Positions 18,352-26,092 of a stretch of DNA of 64,000 bases are shown one piece after another. This stretch comes from an uncultured Chryseobacterium sp. (GTDB lineage Bacteria; Bacteroidota; Bacteroidia; Flavobacteriales; Weeksellaceae): contig CAJYRQ010000063.1 in NCBI GenBank assembly GCA_913777465.1, positions 112,385 to 176,384 on the forward strand, given 5' to 3'. Both the position numbers and the translations under genes were made by a program. The notes under the pieces are model-generated. The model was not told the origin of the DNA and did not search any database. It saw only the letters and a list, made by a program, of their open reading frames with translations. Position 1 is the stretch's first letter; each line of letters opens with the position of its first letter.

Positions 18352-18379
18352 TCTGTTGATTGTTATTTATATTGAAAGA

Positions 18380-20620
18380 CTACTCCAGCAGATAATCGAA
18401 ATGGATCGGCAGGTCGTAAATTCTTTTGCCGGTGGCATGATACACCGCATTGGTAATCGCCGGCGGCATTCCTACCCCGCCGATTTCGCCGACTCCTTTT
18501 ACGCCGAGGTCGTTAACGAATTTATCGTCTTCCTCTATGAACAGGACTTGTAAATCATGAATATCCGCATGAACCGGAATATGGTATTCCGCCAGATCGT
18601 CATTCATGTATTTGCCGAGCCTGTGGTCGGTAATGGTTTCTTCGTGGAGCGCTTTGCTGATCCCCCAGATCATCCCTCCCAACAGCTGGCTTTCCGCCGT
18701 TTTGGGATTAATGATTTTTCCTGCCGCAACTGCCGTTAAGGCTCTTTTTACTTCAATCACCCCCAGTTCTTCATCCACTTCCACCTCTACAAAAACCGCA
18801 CTGTGTACCGCCCTTGCTTTTTTTCCGGAGGTCAGCGGATTCGGCATTGCAGAATTTTTGGTGCGGATTTCTTTGCCATCGTTATGCTTTAAGATTTCGT
18901 TGTAACCGATTTTTATTTCAGTATTGCTTTTCAGGATGATATGGTGATCTTTAAAGTCGACATCTTTGAATTTAGCTTCCGCAAAAGCGGATCCTTCCAT
19001 CAGGCTGGCAATTTTCAGCAGCTTTTTATTCAAAGCCTCACAGGCTGCCTTAACTGCCGGCCCAACAGTAGCCGTGGTGAAAGATCCGCCCTGGATCGGG
19101 GCAAACGCCATCTTGCTGTCAGCATACGAGAAAGTAACCTCTTCCACCGGTAAGCCGAGCTGATCTGCGGCAATCTGCGTCATGACGGTGAACGTTCCCG
19201 TTCCGATATCGGTAACTGCACTCTGAACTTCCACCTTTCCGTCGGCTTTAAGAATGGCTTCCGCTCTGCCCAAAAGCCGGTTGGCATCCCACATTCCGGT
19301 CGCCATTCCGTAGCCGACCAGTTTGTTTCCGCGCTTCATGCTCCTGGGAACCGGATTCCGCCGGTCCCAGCCGAATTTTTGGGCACCGCGGAGATAACAT
19401 TCCTTCAGTTCCTTACTGGAATATTCCTTTTCGCTGCTTTTGTCGATCATCGAATAATTAATGAGCCTCAGCTCTACCGGATCAATATTCAGCTGGTAAG
19501 CGATTTCATCCATGGTGACTTCAATGGCATGCATTCCCGTACTTCCACCAGGTGCCCTCATATCCAGAGGACTGTAGACGTCCAAAGGAACGATTTTATG
19601 CTTCAGCAATGTATTTTCTGCAGGGTACAGCATGTTGGCCCAGTTGACTACGATTTCCACATAGTCTTCAAACTGGGAAGTTTCACCGATGGCTTCGTGA
19701 AAAATCGCATTCACCTTTCCGTTTTCATCTGCCCCGAATTTGGTATGCTGCAACGTCGGCGGGCGGTGTCCGATCATGTACATCTGCGCACGGTCCAGGG
19801 TTACCCTGACGTTTCTTTTTAAATGCAGCGAAGCCATCACGGCCATAAACAGCTGATGCTGCGGCCGCAGGCCTGACCCGAAGCCTCCGCCGACAAACGG
19901 CGAGATCACCTGTACGTTTTTCATTTTAAGCCCGAAGACATTGGCCACGTACATCTGAGAGTTGATGGTCCCCTGGGTTTTATCGTAAATCTTGAGTTTG
20001 CCTTCACCTTCATAGATGACCGTTGATGCATAGAGTTCCATCGGGTTATGGTGCTCGGTCCCATGGCTGAACCGGCTGTCGGTCTTTGCAAAAGATTCCT
20101 GATAGGCTTTATCGAAATCGCCTTTCGGTTTTGGCGGCGGCGGTTTCAGCAGAGAAGCTAGGCCTTTTTTAGGATCACGCGCTTCTTCAAGATTGGCAGC
20201 CATTTCGGTGGCGAAACCTTTCGTTTCATATTCTATCTTAATTTTGGTAGCGGCATAGCGTGCCATTTCAAAAGTTTCGGCAATTACTAAAGCAATCGGC
20301 TGGCCGTTGTATCGGATGACGTTATCTTTCAAAGGTTTGAAAACCGTTCCCGGAGGCGCATCCATATCGGCATACTGGAAATCGAACCAGGCCGTGGAAG
20401 GACGGTTTTCGTGCGTTAAGATCTCAACAATACCTTCAAGATCTTTCACTCCGGAAGTATCGATGCTTTTAATTTTCCCTTTGGTAATGGTACTGTTGAC
20501 TACATAACCGTATAAAAGCCCGTCTACGTTGTAATCACCGGCATATTTTGCGCTGCCCGTCACTTTCAGAGCTCCTTCCAGGCGGTTGTGAGGCTGTCCT
20601 ATCGATGGTAAATTTTTCAT
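18380..20620 (-). CDS. Molybdopterin-binding large subunit, PaoC/XdhA-like hydroxylase
   Basis: 746 residues from the ATG at 20620 (MKNLPSIGQPHNRLEG); an upstream start adds 17 residues that look non-coding. A xanthine oxidase-family large subunit that binds the Mo-cytosine-dinucleotide type cofactor. Cofactor motifs are FVGGGFGSGL and APGGSTGMHAIEVTMDE. The catalytic glutamate is in GVGEIGGVGMPPA near the C-terminus. The LRPQHQLFM context resembles aldehyde oxidoreductase PaoC more than classical xanthine dehydrogenase. It is the last gene of a three-gene operon. Confidence 0.9.
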   Translation of the reverse strand: MKNLPSIGQPHNRLEGALKVTGSAKYAGDYNVDGLLYGYVVNSTITKGKIKSIDTSGVKDLEGIVEILTHENRPSTAWFDFQYADMDAPPGTVFKPLKDNVIRYNGQPIALVIAETFEMARYAATKIKIEYETKGFATEMAANLEEARDPKKGLASLLKPPPPKPKGDFDKAYQESFAKTDSRFSHGTEHHNPMELYASTVIYEGEGKLKIYDKTQGTINSQMYVANVFGLKMKNVQVISPFVGGGFGSGLRPQHQLFMAVMASLHLKRNVRVTLDRAQMYMIGHRPPTLQHTKFGADENGKVNAIFHEAIGETSQFEDYVEIVVNWANMLYPAENTLLKHKIVPLDVYSPLDMRAPGGSTGMHAIEVTMDEIAYQLNIDPVELRLINYSMIDKSSEKEYSSKELKECYLRGAQKFGWDRRNPVPRSMKRGNKLVGYGMATGMWDANRLLGRAEAILKADGKVEVQSAVTDIGTGTFTVMTQIAADQLGLPVEEVTFSYADSKMAFAPIQGGSFTTATVGPAVKAACEALNKKLLKIASLMEGSAFAEAKFKDVDFKDHHIILKSNTEIKIGYNEILKHNDGKEIRTKNSAMPNPLTSGKKARAVHSAVFVEVEVDEELGVIEVKRALTAVAAGKIINPKTAESQLLGGMIWGISKALHEETITDHRLGKYMNDDLAEYHIPVHADIHDLQVLFIEEDDKFVNDLGVKGVGEIGGVGMPPAITNAVYHATGKRIYDLPIHFDYLLE

Positions 20621-20651
20621 AAATAATTTTTGGGGTTGGTGTTTGGGATAA

Positions 20652-21671
20652 CTACAGAGAAGGTTTTGCACCCGGTCGCTGGGTTTCAGGTTCTAGGGCC
20701 ATCATGCAGTTCCGGATGATTGCTTTCTTGGCCAGGTCAATTTTAAAGCGGTTGTGCTTAAAGCCCTGGGCCTCTGCCAAAATGAGATCGGCAGCCTGGG
20801 CAAAATGCTCCCGGAAAGGCGCTTTTCCTTTGAGGTATTCTTCCGCTTCCTTGTTACGCCACGGCTTATGCGCAACCCCTCCTAAAGCAATCCTCGCTTC
20901 GGTGATCTGGTCATTCTCAATTTTAAACGCTGTGGCTACCGAAATCAGCGCGAATGCGTAAGAGCTGCGGTCCCTTAGTTTCAGATAAGAATAATATTGG
21001 GTAAAGTCCTCATCGGGCAATTCGATTCCGGTAATGACTTCACCCTGTTTCAGGTTGTTGTCGATCTCCGGCGTCTCTCCGGGCAGCCGGTGAAAATCTT
21101 CAAAAGCCACCTGCCTCTCCCCTTCCTGACCGTTCACATGAACTGTAGCATTCAGGGCCGCCAGGGCAACACACATATCGGACGGGAAAACCGCAATACA
21201 ATCCTGCGAATGTCCCAGAATGGCATGGATGCGGTTGTAGCCCTTAACAGCAGGGCATCCCGATCCGGGTTTCCTCTTGTTGCACGGAACCGAATGATCG
21301 TAAAAATAATAGCAGCGTGTTTTCTGCAGCAGGTTCCCGCCATTGGTAGCCATATTCCGGATCTGCCCCGATGCACCTGCCAGAATTGTTTTTGAAAGCA
21401 ACGGATATTTCTGTTCGATAACGGGATGATAGGCTGTTGAGGCGTTGGTCATTAACGCACCCAGAAGGACACCGCCGTTCTCCGTTTGGGACAATTCATC
21501 CATTCCCGAAATCCCGTTGAGATCCACCAGCGTATCGGCTTCCACGACAAAATATTTCATCAGGTCGACGATATTCGTTCCGCCTGCAATGGCTTTATTG
21601 CCGACATTGTCTTTCAGCAATACCGACGCATCGGCTATCTCTTTTATTTTGGTATAGGAAAAATTGTTCAT
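20652..21671 (-). CDS. FAD-binding subunit with extra iron-sulfur insert, PaoB-like
   Basis: 339 residues; CO-dehydrogenase flavoprotein-like FAD domain. The FAD-binding motif is AIAGGTNIVDLMKYF near residue 28, with ATNGGNLLQKTRC following. A cysteine-rich insert (CYYFYDHSVPCNKRKPGSGC and a fourth Cys shortly after) matches the additional [4Fe-4S] loop of PaoB and 4-hydroxybenzoyl-CoA reductase beta subunits. It starts inside the 3' end of the preceding gene and ends 31 bases before the large subunit. Confidence 0.9.
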   Translation of the reverse strand: MNNFSYTKIKEIADASVLLKDNVGNKAIAGGTNIVDLMKYFVVEADTLVDLNGISGMDELSQTENGGVLLGALMTNASTAYHPVIEQKYPLLSKTILAGASGQIRNMATNGGNLLQKTRCYYFYDHSVPCNKRKPGSGCPAVKGYNRIHAILGHSQDCIAVFPSDMCVALAALNATVHVNGQEGERQVAFEDFHRLPGETPEIDNNLKQGEVITGIELPDEDFTQYYSYLKLRDRSSYAFALISVATAFKIENDQITEARIALGGVAHKPWRNKEAEEYLKGKAPFREHFAQAADLILAEAQGFKHNRFKIDLAKKAIIRNCMMALEPETQRPGAKPSL

Positions 21672-22146
21672 TCCGCTTCGTTTTTACCGCCATGATGGCA
21701 TTGATAATTCCTCTGTTGGCTCCGCAGCGGCAAAGGTTTCCGCTCATCAGGTCCTTTACTTCTTCCCTGGTTTGCGCTTTGCCTTCTTCCAGAAGACCGA
21801 CCGCACTGCAGATCTGTCCCGGAGTGCAATATCCGCACTGGAAAGCATCATGTTCGATAAACGCTTTCTGTACCGGGTGTAACTGATCGGGGCTCCCGAT
21901 CCCTTCAATGGTAGTTACTTCAGACCCGTCTTTCATCACCGCCAATGTCAGGCAGCTCAGCACCCTTTTGCCGTCCACCAATACGGTACAGGCGCCGCAC
22001 TGTCCGTGGTCGCATCCTTTTTTGGTCCCGGTAAGGTCGAGGGTATGTCTGAGGGCGTCCAGAAGGGATACCCAGGGCTTAAGCTCAAGCCGGTGCTGTT
22101 GTCCGTTTACCGTTAGGGCAACCGACTGATTGTTCTGATCAAGCAT
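21595..22146 (-). CDS. [2Fe-2S] subunit, PaoA-like
   Basis: 183 residues. The N-terminal plant-type [2Fe-2S] domain has KKGCDHGQCGACTVLVDGK. The second all-helical [2Fe-2S] domain has CGYCTPGQICSA and SGNLCRCGANRG. Unlike E. coli PaoA it has no Tat signal, and an in-frame TAA lies just upstream of the ATG, so the complex is predicted to be cytoplasmic. It overlaps the FAD subunit gene by 77 bases. The last 25 or so residues are read out of frame over that gene and look like a run-on past a lost stop. Confidence 0.88.
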   Translation of the reverse strand: MLDQNNQSVALTVNGQQHRLELKPWVSLLDALRHTLDLTGTKKGCDHGQCGACTVLVDGKRVLSCLTLAVMKDGSEVTTIEGIGSPDQLHPVQKAFIEHDAFQCGYCTPGQICSAVGLLEEGKAQTREEVKDLMSGNLCRCGANRGIINAIMAVKTKRNEQFFLYQNKRDSRCVGIAERQCRQ

Positions 22147-22188
22147 AATTTTGAGATTTGGTATTGGAAGTGTTTATGCAAAAAAAGA

Positions 22189-22210
22189 ACCGCAATCTTA
22201 TGATTGCGGT
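22189..22210 (-). terminator. Terminator hairpin in the leader of the PaoABC-like operon
   Basis: On the minus strand ACCGCAATC pairs with GATTGCGGT (loop ATAA) and is followed by TTCTTTTTTT. It sits only about 40 bases before the ATG of the [2Fe-2S] subunit, too close for a separate promoter downstream. It should therefore act as a leader attenuator unless it ends the distant moaCB transcript. Confidence 0.75.
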
Positions 22211-22233
22211 AAAGTGAGGTATGTAAAAATTAC

Positions 22234-22274
22234 CGGGTTTTGTATTTACTGATGTTACCGGTTCATCATACCCG
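22234..22274 (-). promoter_or_regulatory. Structured leader element upstream of the PaoABC-like operon
   Basis: On the minus strand CGGGT (22274-22270) pairs with ACCCG (22238-22234). Nested inside, TGATG (22268-22264) pairs with CATCA (22254-22250) around the loop AACCGGTAA. The loop's ACCGG could also pair with CCGGT just after the outer stem. A terminator follows 24 bases later. The arrangement 'folded domain, then terminator, then gene' is that of a riboswitch or protein-controlled leader. It was not matched to a known class. Confidence 0.45.
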
Positions 22275-22342
22275 AATCTTATGTTTAATAATAATTACAG
22301 CAAGAAGATCCCGACTCATATAAACATCAGGTTTTCAGCTGA

Positions 22343-22369
22343 AAAAAGTATTTTAACTCTAAAAAACAA
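22343..22369 (-). promoter_or_regulatory. Likely promoter of the PaoABC-like operon
   Basis: TTG (22369-22367), 16 bases, then TACTTTTT (22350-22343), which differs from TAnnTTTG at its last base. It would start a leader of about 190 bases that includes the folded element and the terminator hairpin. Confidence 0.4.
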
Positions 22370-22468
22370 CTATCAAAAAAAACAGACAGGTTATGAATTC
22401 TTTTTCGGTATTAAGAATGAATCTAAATTTCTTTAACGCTGTTAATTATAGACTTTATTACTTCGCTT

Positions 22469-22491
22469 AACCCCGGGTTTTACCCGGGGTT
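22469..22491 (+). terminator. Strong GC hairpin in the moaCB-pao gap
   Basis: CCCCGGGT (22471-22478) pairs with ACCCGGGG (22482-22489), flanked by AA/TT. The T-rich side (TTATTATTGTT) is on the plus strand, although both neighbouring genes run on the minus strand. It may still end the moaCB transcript, 105 bases beyond its stop, or insulate the leader. Confidence 0.5.
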
Positions 22492-22596
22492 ATTATTGTT
22501 ATGCCCCTTCAGGATATACCTACTGGCTGTTGTTTTTGCTATATTTAGTGTAAAGCCTTTCCACATCTGATCAATTCCTCAATACTCATTGATCAA

Positions 22597-23514
22597 TCAT
22601 CCTTCCCCATGCCTCTTTCCTTTTTTCACTTCAAAAACATGAAGCACCTGGGGAAACAAGGATTGCATGTATTCGGCAGCGCCTTTTTGAGAGCCCGGGA
22701 ATGTTAAGACTAACGTTTCTTCGCTGAAGCCGGCAATCCCTCTGGACAGCATGGAGGTTTTGATCCGCTCCTGGCCGTAAGCACGGGCGGTTTCCATGAT
22801 TCCGGGCAGCGGCCGGTCGATCATCGGCTGCAATGCCTCGGGGGTGACGTCTCTGGGGGAAACACCGGTCCCGCCGGTAAAAATAACGAGATCCGATCCG
22901 TGGGTTTTATATCGTGAAAGTGCCTGCTGAATCGCTTCCGCCTCATCAGGGACCACCAGATAATCAATATCCGTAAATCCGTATTCCTCCAGCTTCCGGA
23001 CAATTATTTTTCCTGAAGTGTCTTCATTCTGTCCCTGATGAACCGTGTCTGAACAGACTACGACCGCGGCTTTCAATTCACCGGATGTATATTTTTTATC
23101 GTCAGATTTGCCGCCTTTCTTTTCCAGCAGCCTAATGTTCCGGATTTCTACGTTTTTATCGATGGGCTTCAGCATGTCGTACATCACCAATGCCGCTACC
23201 GATGCGCCGTGCATGGCTTCCACTTCTACCCCGGTTTTATAAATGGTATGTACTTCTACCGATATGATGATGGATAAATCTTGAATTTCGTAAGTTACTG
23301 CCGTAAATTCCACCGGCAGCGGATGGCAGTCGGGAATGACATCGCTGGTTTTCTTTACGCCGAACAAGGCTGCCGCCCTGGAGAATTCAAAGATATCCCC
23401 TTTCGGAACCTTCCGTTGCTGAACGGCATCAATGGTTGCCTGTGATGAAGTTTTTACCGTTGCGGTGGCGATCGCCTTCCGTAATGTCGATGATTTATGG
23501 GTAATGTTGACCAT
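22597..23514 (-). CDS. moaCB: Bifunctional molybdenum cofactor protein MoaC/MoaB
   Basis: 305 residues in two parts. Residues 1-155 are MoaC (cyclic pyranopterin monophosphate synthase) with TSDVIPDCHPLPVEF and EVEAMHGASVAALVMYDMLK. Residues about 165-300 are a MoaB/MogA molybdopterin adenylyltransferase with VVVCSDTVHQG, FTGGTGVSPRDVTPEA and LTFPGSQKGAAEY. The fusion combines an early and a late step of cofactor synthesis. It is the last gene of the moa block and is separated from moaE by a 313-base gap with a hexanucleotide repeat. Confidence 0.92.
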   Translation of the reverse strand: MVNITHKSSTLRKAIATATVKTSSQATIDAVQQRKVPKGDIFEFSRAAALFGVKKTSDVIPDCHPLPVEFTAVTYEIQDLSIIISVEVHTIYKTGVEVEAMHGASVAALVMYDMLKPIDKNVEIRNIRLLEKKGGKSDDKKYTSGELKAAVVVCSDTVHQGQNEDTSGKIIVRKLEEYGFTDIDYLVVPDEAEAIQQALSRYKTHGSDLVIFTGGTGVSPRDVTPEALQPMIDRPLPGIMETARAYGQERIKTSMLSRGIAGFSEETLVLTFPGSQKGAAEYMQSLFPQVLHVFEVKKGKRHGEG

Positions 23515-23574
23515 TTTGAGAGTTTAAGGTTTTGGGTTCAAAGTTTAAGGTTTAAAGTTCTGGGTTCTGGATTC

Positions 23575-23610
23575 AAGGTTAAGGTTAAGGTTAAGGTTAA
23601 GGTTAAGGTT
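23575..23610. repeat. Six-copy AAGGTT hexanucleotide repeat upstream of moaCB
   Basis: Six perfect AAGGTT units, preceded at 23523-23574 by looser versions (GTTTAAGGTTT, GGGTTCTGGATTC). It lies 61 bases before the moaCB ATG on its upstream side. The rest of the 23515-23827 gap shows nothing else. Confidence 0.9.
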
Positions 23611-23827
23611 GATATTCAATGTGTGATGAATAAATGTTGAAGATCAATTCTCCATACAAGCCTTTTTCTACTTGATGCTTTTTGACCCATTGATGTTGAC
23701 TTAATCTGATATCATTAATAAGTTTTTGGCTAAGCCGGATGATTTTTCTTTTTTAAATGGGCTAAAGCACGTTCCTGTTGATATCCAAGACACGCTTTAC
23801 CAAATCGATATCAATTCATTCAACCAT

Positions 23828-24268
23828 CTACTGATTGACCTTCCATTGGTGGGAATCGTCCTCAAAGATTTCCCGGCCCCAGATGGGAAGCTCTTTTTTA
23901 ATGCGTTCGACCAGCTCATTGCAGCTTTCCATTGCGGCAACCCTGTGCTTTGAAGAAGTGAATACGAACAGGCAGATCTCTCCGGCCCTGATGCTCCCTA
24001 AACTATGGTAAACATGCAGGCAGGTAAGATCGTATCGGGCAAAGATATCTTCCCGGATCTGATGCATCTTTTCCAGTGCCATTTCTTCATAAGCCGTGTA
24101 TTCAATTGCTGATACGGATTTTCCGTCTACGACATCTTCCCGGATCTGGCCCAGAAAAATGCCGTGTGCCCCAATGTTTTTTTTAGCGGAATGACCGGCA
24201 ATGCTTTCCGAAATAAACAGCGGGTCGATGGCGCCTTCCCTGAATATATTTTTAATTTCTTTTTTCAT
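23828..24268 (-). CDS. moaE: Molybdopterin synthase catalytic subunit
   Basis: 146 residues; with MoaD-thiocarboxylate it converts cyclic pyranopterin monophosphate to molybdopterin. Family motifs are GAHGIFLGQIRED, HSLGSIRAGEICLFVF and SSKHRVAAMESCNELVERIK. The C-terminal KKELPIWGREIFED corresponds to the E. coli region with Lys119 and Lys126. The first lysine is kept, but the position of Lys126 is Gly, followed by Arg. It overlaps the moeB-like gene by 17 bases. Confidence 0.92.
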   Translation of the reverse strand: MKKEIKNIFREGAIDPLFISESIAGHSAKKNIGAHGIFLGQIREDVVDGKSVSAIEYTAYEEMALEKMHQIREDIFARYDLTCLHVYHSLGSIRAGEICLFVFTSSKHRVAAMESCNELVERIKKELPIWGREIFEDDSHQWKVNQ

Positions 24269-25370
24269 TTTGTTCTTTTATTAATGCCAGGATCCCTCCT
24301 TCAAGATGGCCTGGCCTGTATGGTGTTTTCCGATTTTGGATAAAGATTTCCGCGGCTTTAAGGCTGCGGGTTCCGCCCTGGCAGAAAAATGCAATTTCAG
24401 ATTCAGGAATTTCGTTTAAACTTTCCTCCAGCCGGGACAGTGGGATATGAAGATGGGGAAAACCGGCAGCCGGCAGCTCGCCTTCTTCCCGCACATCAAT
24501 GGCGGTTATTTTACCTGTTTTTATTTTATTTAAAAAACTTTCAGGATCCAAAGCAGTGATATCAGGATGAGACAATCCGCAAAGGAATTGATAATCGGTT
24601 TTTTCAAGTTCTTCCCGGTTCCTTGGCATCCGCTTTTCCGAGTCTTTATTTTTGGACAGCTCCAAGACCATCGTTTCGTAGGTGAGCATATTGAAGGTCA
24701 GGAGATGACCGGTCAACACATTTCCAATTCCTGTGATCTGCTTGATGGCTTCATTGGCCTGCATCATCCCGATCATTCCGGGCAATACGCCCAGCACGCC
24801 CGCTGTATTGCAGTCCGGGACTTCACCGGGACGCGGAGGTTCCGGGAACAGATCGCGGTAACTGACGTATTGTCCCTGATCATCAGGTCCGAAAACCGCC
24901 ACCTGGCCTTCATACCGGGATACCGCTCCGAATACCAAGGGCTTATTCAAAAGATAGCAGGTATCGCTTATCAGATAACGGGTGGCAAAATTATCTGTGG
25001 CGTCCACCACCAGGTCATATCCTGAAATCAGATCCCAGATATTCGAAGCGGTAACTTCGTCGGTATACGCTGTAATGGTAATTTCCGGATTTAAAGCCCT
25101 GAGCTTTTTGGCGGCCGTTACCGATTTCAATTGTCCAATCTCTCCGGTAGCGTAGAGCGTCTGTCTCTGCAGATTGCTCAAAGAAATCCGGTCATGATCA
25201 ACAATACCGATCGTTCCTATACCCGCTGCAGCCAGATACTGCAAAACGGGACAACCCAATCCGCCGGCACCGATCACGAGAATGCCGGCCTTTAAAAGTT
25301 TCTCCTGCCCAGCTTGTCCAAATCCTGAGAGGCTGAAATGCCGGGAATATCTTTCGTTCTGCTTTTCCAT
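24252..25370 (-). CDS. moeB: MoeB/ThiF-type adenylyltransferase with rhodanese domain
   Basis: 372 residues. The N-terminal 250 residues are an E1-like domain (GAGGLGCPVLQYLAAAGIG; DATDNFATRYLISD) that adenylates the C-terminus of MoaD. Residues about 275-368 are a rhodanese domain with active-site cysteine in FFCQGGTRSLKA, which can deliver sulfur. The zinc CxxC of MoeB is replaced (SYRD in QYVSYRDLFPEPP), and no second CxxC is seen, so zinc binding seems lost. It abuts moaD by one base. Confidence 0.9.
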   Translation of the reverse strand: MEKQNERYSRHFSLSGFGQAGQEKLLKAGILVIGAGGLGCPVLQYLAAAGIGTIGIVDHDRISLSNLQRQTLYATGEIGQLKSVTAAKKLRALNPEITITAYTDEVTASNIWDLISGYDLVVDATDNFATRYLISDTCYLLNKPLVFGAVSRYEGQVAVFGPDDQGQYVSYRDLFPEPPRPGEVPDCNTAGVLGVLPGMIGMMQANEAIKQITGIGNVLTGHLLTFNMLTYETMVLELSKNKDSEKRMPRNREELEKTDYQFLCGLSHPDITALDPESFLNKIKTGKITAIDVREEGELPAAGFPHLHIPLSRLEESLNEIPESEIAFFCQGGTRSLKAAEIFIQNRKTPYRPGHLEGGILALIKEQNEKRN

Positions 25371-25371
25371 A

Positions 25372-25599
25372 TTATCCTCCTGAATAAGGCGGCATCAGGG
25401 CCACCGTATCATTATTGCTGAATGTTCTGTTTTCTTCAGTGACTTTTCTATTAACTGCCACTGCAAATTTCATATCGGCAAGCTGCGGAAACTGTACCGC
25501 TAACTGCTCTTTTAAAGTATCGGTATCAGATGCCGTAACGGAAAAGTCTTTTCCCGTGATTTCAGCAATCTTTCCGAAAGCTATGATTTTCACTTCCAT
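25372..25599 (-). CDS. moaD: Molybdopterin synthase sulfur carrier subunit
   Basis: 75 residues from the ATG at 25599 (MEVKIIAFGKIAEITG); a longer frame adds 15 basic residues and overlaps the next gene. Ubiquitin-like sulfur carrier ending in the required Gly-Gly (PPYSGG), which is adenylated by the MoeB-like protein encoded next and then thiocarboxylated. NDTVALMPPYSGG is diagnostic. Confidence 0.93.
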   Translation of the reverse strand: MEVKIIAFGKIAEITGKDFSVTASDTDTLKEQLAVQFPQLADMKFAVAVNRKVTEENRTFSNNDTVALMPPYSGG

Positions 25600-25600
25600 A

Positions 25601-26089
25601 TCAATCTGCTTTTTTAATAACAATTTCCGAAAGATTTTTAACATATCTTCTTCCTGTTGCCCGGTCTCCCGGCGTTATCATGGTAATTCCTTCTTTCGTT
25701 CCTGAAGCGGGCGTGCCGTTTTCATCCGTAATCAGCATGATGCGATCACCAGCTTCCGTATTGAACAGTTCGTTCCATGAATAAACTACCCTATACCCGT
25801 CTTCTGCAGTACATACCAAATAATAAGTACTGAGCTCTTTCGGTGTCGGCACATTAAAACTAATCTGGCTTAAAACATCTTTCAGCAGAACGCCTTTCAG
25901 ATTTTTAAGCGTCTTCTTAAATTCCATTTTATGGTTCAGGATATCGATGCTCTTCACTTCATGTATGGGATATTTTTTCAGATCTTCGTAAGTAAACGTT
26001 ACCGGTTTCCTGATGTCTCCCCGTACGAAAATTTTCTGCGCCTGCAGGAATACGGCTAAAAATACGAATAAGGTGGTAAAATATTTCAT
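25601..26089 (-). CDS. Small secreted molybdopterin-binding-domain-like protein
   Basis: 162 residues with a signal peptide (MKYFTTLFVFLAVFLQAQ). The mature part resembles a reduced sulfite-oxidase-type molybdopterin-binding fold: GDIRKPVTFTYEDLKKYP, LKGVLLKDVLSQI, and DGYRVVYSWNELFNTEAGDR. The domain is about half the usual length, and no obvious catalytic Mo-cysteine is seen, so it may bind rather than catalyse. It sits between moaD and a TauE/SafE permease gene in the same operon, an arrangement that hints at a link to oxidised sulfur compounds. Confidence 0.65.
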   Translation of the reverse strand: MKYFTTLFVFLAVFLQAQKIFVRGDIRKPVTFTYEDLKKYPIHEVKSIDILNHKMEFKKTLKNLKGVLLKDVLSQISFNVPTPKELSTYYLVCTAEDGYRVVYSWNELFNTEAGDRIMLITDENGTPASGTKEGITMITPGDRATGRRYVKNLSEIVIKKAD

Positions 26090-26092
26090 TAT

